From positions 1-8,979 of the forward strand of contig URZN01000033.1 in the NCBI GenBank assembly GCA_900552345.1: a DNA stretch of 8,979 nt, written 5' to 3'. Of this stretch, positions 5,300-8,979 are shown piece by piece. The translations under genes and the position numbers were made by a program. Below the pieces are notes generated by a model, which was not told the origin of the DNA, ran no database searches, and was given only the letters and a program-made list of their open reading frames with translations. Position 1 is the stretch's first letter. Every line of letters starts with the position of its first letter. This DNA is from an uncultured Collinsella sp. (GTDB taxonomy: Bacteria > Actinomycetota > Coriobacteriia > Coriobacteriales > Coriobacteriaceae).

Positions 5300-6715
5300 T
5301 TAGAGCGCCTGAAGCAGGGCGATGAGGAAGCGTACGCCCTGGAGATAGGCGCGGCGGGTGATGCGCTCGTTGGTGCCGTGAACGCCGCGATCACACTCGT
5401 CGTCATCAACCACAAAGGCCGAGAAGCGAATGCACTCAGGGCAAATGTGCTGGTAGTTGGCGGCGTCGGTCGCACCGATCACGGTCGAGGTCACAATTGC
5501 CACTGGCTCGAATAATCCGTTTTCCTCCGTCCCCTTTGGATCACGGAAATAGCGGGCGGCGATGGAGCGAACCGCCTCGAGGCCGGGACCACCGATGCGC
5601 GGGGACGGCGAGGGTTCGGAGCTGCCGGGGCCCAGCTCCACTTCGACACGACCGGCAAGGTCCGTTGCGGCAATTGCCTCACGGCAGCGCGCCACAACGT
5701 CGGCCACGCTCGTGCCCTCGAGCATGCGGAAGTTAATGTTGGCCCACATATCCTGCGGCATTACGTTGGCGCCGGTGCTGCCACCCTCGATTTGCGTGGG
5801 CGCGCAGGTGGTCGTCACCAGCGGATAGAGCTTCTTGCTGGCAAGGCAATCGCGGACAATGGCGCCCCCGTTGGCGGCAATTTCATCCGCCGTGTAGAGC
5901 CCCAGCTCGACGAGCTGGGCGGCAAGCAAGTCGGTCACGCGCGTCGGCCACTCGATATCGCAGATTGCGGTGATGGCACGGCTGAGCACCTCGAGCGACG
6001 TGCCGCCGTAGGGGTTAGAAGAATGTCCACCCTCACTCTTCGTCTTGAGCACGATATCGGCATAGCCCTTCTCCGCGAGGTCGGCGTGCATGAGCCAACC
6101 CTCGCCCGCGCTGTACTCGGCATCCGAAACGATGCGGTAGTCGCCCTCGTCGACCAGGTACTCAAGCTCAATGCCGCGCTCCTCGAGCGCGCGGCCGATG
6201 GCGCCTGCGCCGTACTGCGTCGTCTCCTCGTCCTGGCCAAAGGCCAGAAGCAGCGTGCGCTCGTGCTGCCAGCCGTGCGCCAGCGCATACTCGACAGCCT
6301 CGAGAATACCTGCGACCTGGTCCTTCATGTCGATCGCGCCGCGGCCCCAGATGTAGGTGTCGTCCACGTGCCCGCTAAAGGGGGCATGCGTCCAGTCGGC
6401 CTCGGTACCCGGCACCACGGGGACCACGTCCATGTGGCCCATGAGCATAACGGGTTTAAGAGCCGGATCGCTGCCGGCAAGCGTCACCAGCAGCGAATGG
6501 TCGATAAGCTCGACCTCGCCCGCCGCAAACACGCGCGGCCAGGCCTGCTGCATATAGGCGCGCAGGTCGTCGAAGGGCCGCCAGTCCACCGCCTCGGCAT
6601 CCATGCTCGAGATAGTCGGAAACGACAGCACACGGCCCAAGCGCTCGCACGCGCCTGCCTCGTCTATATCGGCAAAATCGTCCTCATGCGCAAAGAAGCG
6701 CCAAACCTCGGCCAT
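5300..6715 (-). CDS. M20-family metallopeptidase (dipeptidase/carboxypeptidase type)
   Basis: A predicted cytoplasmic zinc hydrolase of 471 residues that removes amino acids from small peptides or N-acyl amino acids; the exact substrate cannot be read from sequence. Family motifs are in order: GHMDVVP with ligand H94 and D96; GRGAIDMKD with bridging D129; QDEETTQYGAG with E163/E164; LVDEGD with D189; the inserted dimerisation domain with GGHSSNPYGG (about 229-238); and the C-terminal GVHGTNERI with H446. The length and HGTNE motif resemble the ArgE/DapE/CPS1 branch of M20. The start chosen is the ATG at 6713-6715, with AAAGGA just upstream; an in-frame ATG 54 bp earlier falls within the intergenic hairpin. 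It follows the amino-acid importer by 72 bp on the same strand, suggesting uptake and peptide breakdown are co-expressed. No signal peptide is seen. Confidence 0.92.
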   Translation of the reverse strand: MAEVWRFFAHEDDFADIDEAGACERLGRVLSFPTISSMDAEAVDWRPFDDLRAYMQQAWPRVFAAGEVELIDHSLLVTLAGSDPALKPVMLMGHMDVVPVVPGTEADWTHAPFSGHVDDTYIWGRGAIDMKDQVAGILEAVEYALAHGWQHERTLLLAFGQDEETTQYGAGAIGRALEERGIELEYLVDEGDYRIVSDAEYSAGEGWLMHADLAEKGYADIVLKTKSEGGHSSNPYGGTSLEVLSRAITAICDIEWPTRVTDLLAAQLVELGLYTADEIAANGGAIVRDCLASKKLYPLVTTTCAPTQIEGGSTGANVMPQDMWANINFRMLEGTSVADVVARCREAIAATDLAGRVEVELGPGSSEPSPSPRIGGPGLEAVRSIAARYFRDPKGTEENGLFEPVAIVTSTVIGATDAANYQHICPECIRFSAFVVDDDECDRGVHGTNERITRRAYLQGVRFLIALLQAL

Positions 6716-6739
6716 GACATCCTTTCGATTGTGATGACG

Positions 6740-6764
6740 AGGGCCGCCCCACCGGAGCGGCCCT
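6740..6764. repeat. GC-rich hairpin between the ABC ATPase and M20 genes
   Basis: AGGGCCGC (6740-6747) and GCGGCCCT (6757-6764) form a perfect 8-bp stem around a nine-base loop that can itself partly pair. No T-run follows on the minus strand. It may attenuate transcription into the peptidase gene or protect the upstream transporter mRNA from 3' decay. Confidence 0.65.
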
Positions 6765-6787
6765 GCCACATAAGCGTTTGCGGTCGG

Positions 6788-7573
6788 TTATTTGTCCTCG
6801 AGATAACGCGAGAGGAACTCGCGGGTGCGCTGGTGCTTGGGGTTGCCGAAGAGCTCGGCCGGCGCGGCGTCCTCGAGGACCACGCCCTTATCCATAAAGA
6901 CCACGCGGTCGGACACCGTACGGGCAAAGGCCATCTCGTGCGTGACGACGACCATGGTCATGCCGTCGGCCGCAAGCTTGCGCATGACCTCGAGCACCTC
7001 ACCCACGATCTCGGGGTCGAGTGCCGAAGTCGGCTCGTCGAACAGCATGATCTGCGGATTCATGCACAGGGCACGCGCAATGGCCACACGCTGCTTTTGA
7101 CCACCGGACAGGCGACCCACGGCGGCGTGCGCGAACTTTTCGAGCCCCACACTCGTCAGATGCTCCATCGCGACCTTCTCGGCCTCGGCCTTGCTCATCT
7201 TTTTGAGCGTGACGGGCGCAAGCGTGCAGTTGTCGAGCACGTCCATGTTGTTGAACAGGTTAAAGCCCTGGAACACCATGCCGATGTCCTCGCGGAGTTT
7301 GTTAATGTTGCAGCGCTCGGCCGTAAGGTCCTGGCCGTGGAACCAGATGTGGCCCGCGTCCGGGGTCTCGAGCAGGTTGAGGCAGCGCAGGAAGGTCGAC
7401 TTGCCCGAGCCCGAGGCGCCGATAATGGTAACGACCTCGCCGGGGTTAACGGACAGGTCGATGCCCTTGAGTACCTCGAGCGAGCCGAAGCTCTTGCGCA
7501 GGCCCTCAACGCGGATGAGCGGCTCATTGGTCTGTACGGCGGCCGCGGTGCCGGTAGTGGCGGTATCTGCCAT
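6788..7573 (-). CDS. Polar amino-acid ABC transporter, ATP-binding protein (GlnQ/HisP type)
   Basis: This 261-residue ATPase powers import through the permease encoded just upstream. All nucleotide-binding motifs are present: Walker [10 protein letters not shown] (52-60), Q-loop MVFQGFNLF (99-107), signature LSGGQKQR (155-162), Walker [13 protein letters not shown] (175-186) and the switch histidine in VVTHEM (209-214). FQGFNLF and the [11 protein letters not shown] stretch are typical of the polar amino-acid uptake subfamily. A first stretch of about 18 residues rich in Ala and Thr precedes the domain. The ATG at 7571-7573 was chosen because GAGGAG lies seven bases upstream; a longer frame to 7648 overlaps the permease gene. 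The gap to the permease stop is 22 bp, indicating one operon. The substrate (glutamine, histidine, arginine, cystine or other) cannot be decided. Confidence 0.96.
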   Translation of the reverse strand: MADTATTGTAAAVQTNEPLIRVEGLRKSFGSLEVLKGIDLSVNPGEVVTIIGASGSGKSTFLRCLNLLETPDAGHIWFHGQDLTAERCNINKLREDIGMVFQGFNLFNNMDVLDNCTLAPVTLKKMSKAEAEKVAMEHLTSVGLEKFAHAAVGRLSGGQKQRVAIARALCMNPQIMLFDEPTSALDPEIVGEVLEVMRKLAADGMTMVVVTHEMAFARTVSDRVVFMDKGVVLEDAAPAELFGNPKHQRTREFLSRYLEDK

Positions 7574-7595
7574 GATGATTCTCCTCGTCTTGAGC

Positions 7596-8744
7596 CTAGT
7601 TGGAGCTGGGCAGCGTTGCCGGGGCCTCGGCGCCGAGCTTTTTGCCAAAGGCCTCGAGCAGGCGGCTCGCCACGAGCGTCAGGATCAGGTAAACCACGAG
7701 CGCCACGCAGTAGACCTCCATCTGGCGGTAGTACACGCCGGCGACGGTGGTGGTGGCGTACATTAGGTCGAACACGCCGATGACCGAAAGCACCGACGAG
7801 TCCTTGATGTTGATGATGAGCTCGTTGGTGAGTGCGGGGATCGCGTTTTTAATACCCTGGGGGAACACGACCTTGCGCATGGCCTGCCACTGCGACAGAC
7901 CCAGCGAGCGCGCCGCCTCGGCCTGGCCGGGATCGATGGACTCGATGCCGCCGCGCAGGACCTCCATCATGTAGGCGGTGGAGTTGAGCGAGATGGTGAC
8001 GAGGCCGGCGGTGAAGGTACTCCAGATCTGGTTGGCCTGGGCGGTCTCGAAGCCCATGCCGCGCAAAACGGTAAAGCCCGCGTAATAGATGAGCAGGCCC
8101 TGGACCATCATGGGCGTGCCGCGCACGATGGTAGAGTAGACGGTCGCAAAGCCGCGGCCGATGCTCTTAAAGAAGCGCGTGAGATCGTTATCCACGCGAT
8201 CGAACGTCTGAATACGCAGGAACACAAAGAGCAGTGCCAGGAAAAAGGCAATGACGGTACCAAGGGTCGCAAGCGCAATGGTGATTTCGATGCCGCGAAT
8301 AAAGAAGTCGCCGCTCTTATAGGTCATGTAGACCAGGCTCGGCAAAAAGTCGCTGGGATTGGAGTCCGAGACAATGCTCACCTGCACCAGGTCGATAAAC
8401 GACATGGCACAGCGGTCGACAAAGAAGATCGCCGCGATGGCGACCACGACGTAGCTGCCTAAGCGCGCGCCGCGACGGAAGCGCTCGGATGCGAACGGCG
8501 ACTTTTCGCGATAGTCGTTCCAGTGCATGAGTTTGGTGACGAGCGCCGCCGCCGACACGACGAGCCAGGCCCAAAGAATCGCCCAAAGGCAATCCTGGAA
8601 GATACCGGTGGGGGCCAAGAAGCTCAGCGGCGTGGGGTTGCGCTGACTAAACGCCAGGCCGAGCGCCGCGATAACGCTCGTGCCCAGGTACACGTAACGG
8701 TGGTCGGCCTTGATAAAGGAGGCCAGGCGATTGATGGTTTTCAT
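7596..8744 (-). CDS. Polar amino-acid ABC transporter permease with an extended N-terminus
   Basis: An inner-membrane permease of 382 residues. The C-terminal part, from about residue 147, is a normal HisM/GlnP-type domain with about five membrane segments and the ATPase-contacting EAA loop, EAARSLGLS (276-284) followed by [12 protein letters not shown] (294-305). VRGTPMMVQ (207-215) is also typical of the family. Ordinary members are around 220-250 residues; here about 140 extra residues precede the domain and contain roughly three more hydrophobic segments (about 18-32, 51-70 and 95-110). The ATG at 8742-8744 follows GGGAGG, which overlaps the TAG stop of the binding-protein gene, so translation is probably coupled. 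The stop is TAG, read by RF1 encoded nearby. Only one permease gene is present, implying a homodimer. Confidence 0.95.
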   Translation of the reverse strand: MKTINRLASFIKADHRYVYLGTSVIAALGLAFSQRNPTPLSFLAPTGIFQDCLWAILWAWLVVSAAALVTKLMHWNDYREKSPFASERFRRGARLGSYVVVAIAAIFFVDRCAMSFIDLVQVSIVSDSNPSDFLPSLVYMTYKSGDFFIRGIEITIALATLGTVIAFFLALLFVFLRIQTFDRVDNDLTRFFKSIGRGFATVYSTIVRGTPMMVQGLLIYYAGFTVLRGMGFETAQANQIWSTFTAGLVTISLNSTAYMMEVLRGGIESIDPGQAEAARSLGLSQWQAMRKVVFPQGIKNAIPALTNELIINIKDSSVLSVIGVFDLMYATTTVAGVYYRQMEVYCVALVVYLILTLVASRLLEAFGKKLGAEAPATLPSSN

Positions 8745-8753
8745 GCTGCCTCC

Positions 8754-8979
8754 CTATGCCGGCTGACGGTCGAGGCACGCGTCCCACATTTGGTCGCGCT
8801 CCTCTTGGCTAATGCCCTTGAGTGTCTTGTCGATGAGCTTAAGGAGCTTGTCCGAGCCCTTGCGGCAGCCGACGTTTGCCGCGACCTCCTGCTTAAAGCC
8901 CTCGCCCTCGGCAAAATGAATGGGGACGATGCCCGGGTTTTGGGCCATATAGCCCTTCTCGTTCTCGGTGTTATAGGTC
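8754..8979 (-). CDS. Amino-acid ABC transporter substrate-binding protein, C-terminal part
   Basis: The last 74 residues of a protein are visible; the start lies beyond the right window edge. The pattern fits the end of family-3 solute-binding proteins: a turn GYMAQNPG, a strand with IVPIHFAEGEGF, then VAANVGCRKGSDKLLKLIDK and TLKGISQEERDQMWD, matching the closing strand and two helices in which such proteins carry a KGS/KNP-like step followed by helices. This would be the extracellular amino-acid receptor, normally lipid-anchored, but the signal peptide is outside the window. It lies nine bases upstream of the permease, so assignment is strongly supported by position. The ligand cannot be deduced. 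Confidence 0.85.
   Translation of the reverse strand, partial: TYNTENEKGYMAQNPGIVPIHFAEGEGFKQEVAANVGCRKGSDKLLKLIDKTLKGISQEERDQMWDACLDRQPA

Noticed and set aside
5792..7783. A 663-codon open frame on the plus strand
   Set aside because: It lies antisense to the M20 peptidase and ABC ATPase genes, both with complete family motifs. Long antisense frames are common in GC-rich genes.

Overview
The window looks like a chromosomal segment of a high-GC Actinomycetota gut bacterium, most likely Collinsella or a close Coriobacteriia relative. The reasons are the GC-rich codon choice of the host genes, the Actinobacteria-like SGPGGQ loop in release factor 1, and a dispersed palindromic repeat built on GGGGACGTTCTTAAACGAC, which I associate from memory with Collinsella-type genomes. 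The genus call is inference; the gene families are read directly from the translations.

All host genes lie on the minus strand, so biologically the window reads from right to left. From the right edge there is a polar amino-acid ABC importer: the C-terminus of a substrate-binding protein (8754-8979), a permease with a long extra N-terminal membrane region (7596-8744), and a GlnQ/HisP-type ATPase (6788-7573). An M20 metallopeptidase (5300-6715) follows and probably belongs to the same transcription unit. A 291-bp spacer with two palindromic repeats (5009-5299) leads to prfA (release factor 1, 3941-5008). After prfA come two hairpins, one of them a good intrinsic terminator. prmC (448-1686), which makes the enzyme that methylates the GGQ glutamine of release factors, lies 2.25 kb further on. 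The 5' part of an HdeD/DUF308-like membrane protein (1-390) closes the left edge.

prfA and prmC are often adjacent in bacteria. Here they are separated by an IS110-family element of about 1.53 kb on the plus strand (about 2264-3795). It has 14-bp subterminal inverted repeats, a transposase gene killed by an in-frame TAG at codon 39, and a structured 265-bp non-coding right end where an IS1111-type bridge RNA would be expected. The element sits between a nested palindromic repeat on its left (2068-2231) and a 100-nt hairpin on its right (3800-3899). An AT-rich stretch (about 1940-2060) upstream of prmC holds a candidate promoter, so prmC is probably transcribed on its own.

The most interesting points are the IS element with its putative bridge RNA and guide-like matches to its own junctions, the roughly 120-residue Ala/Glu-rich insert in PrmC, the split of the release-factor/methyltransferase pair, and the family of GGGGAC palindromes.
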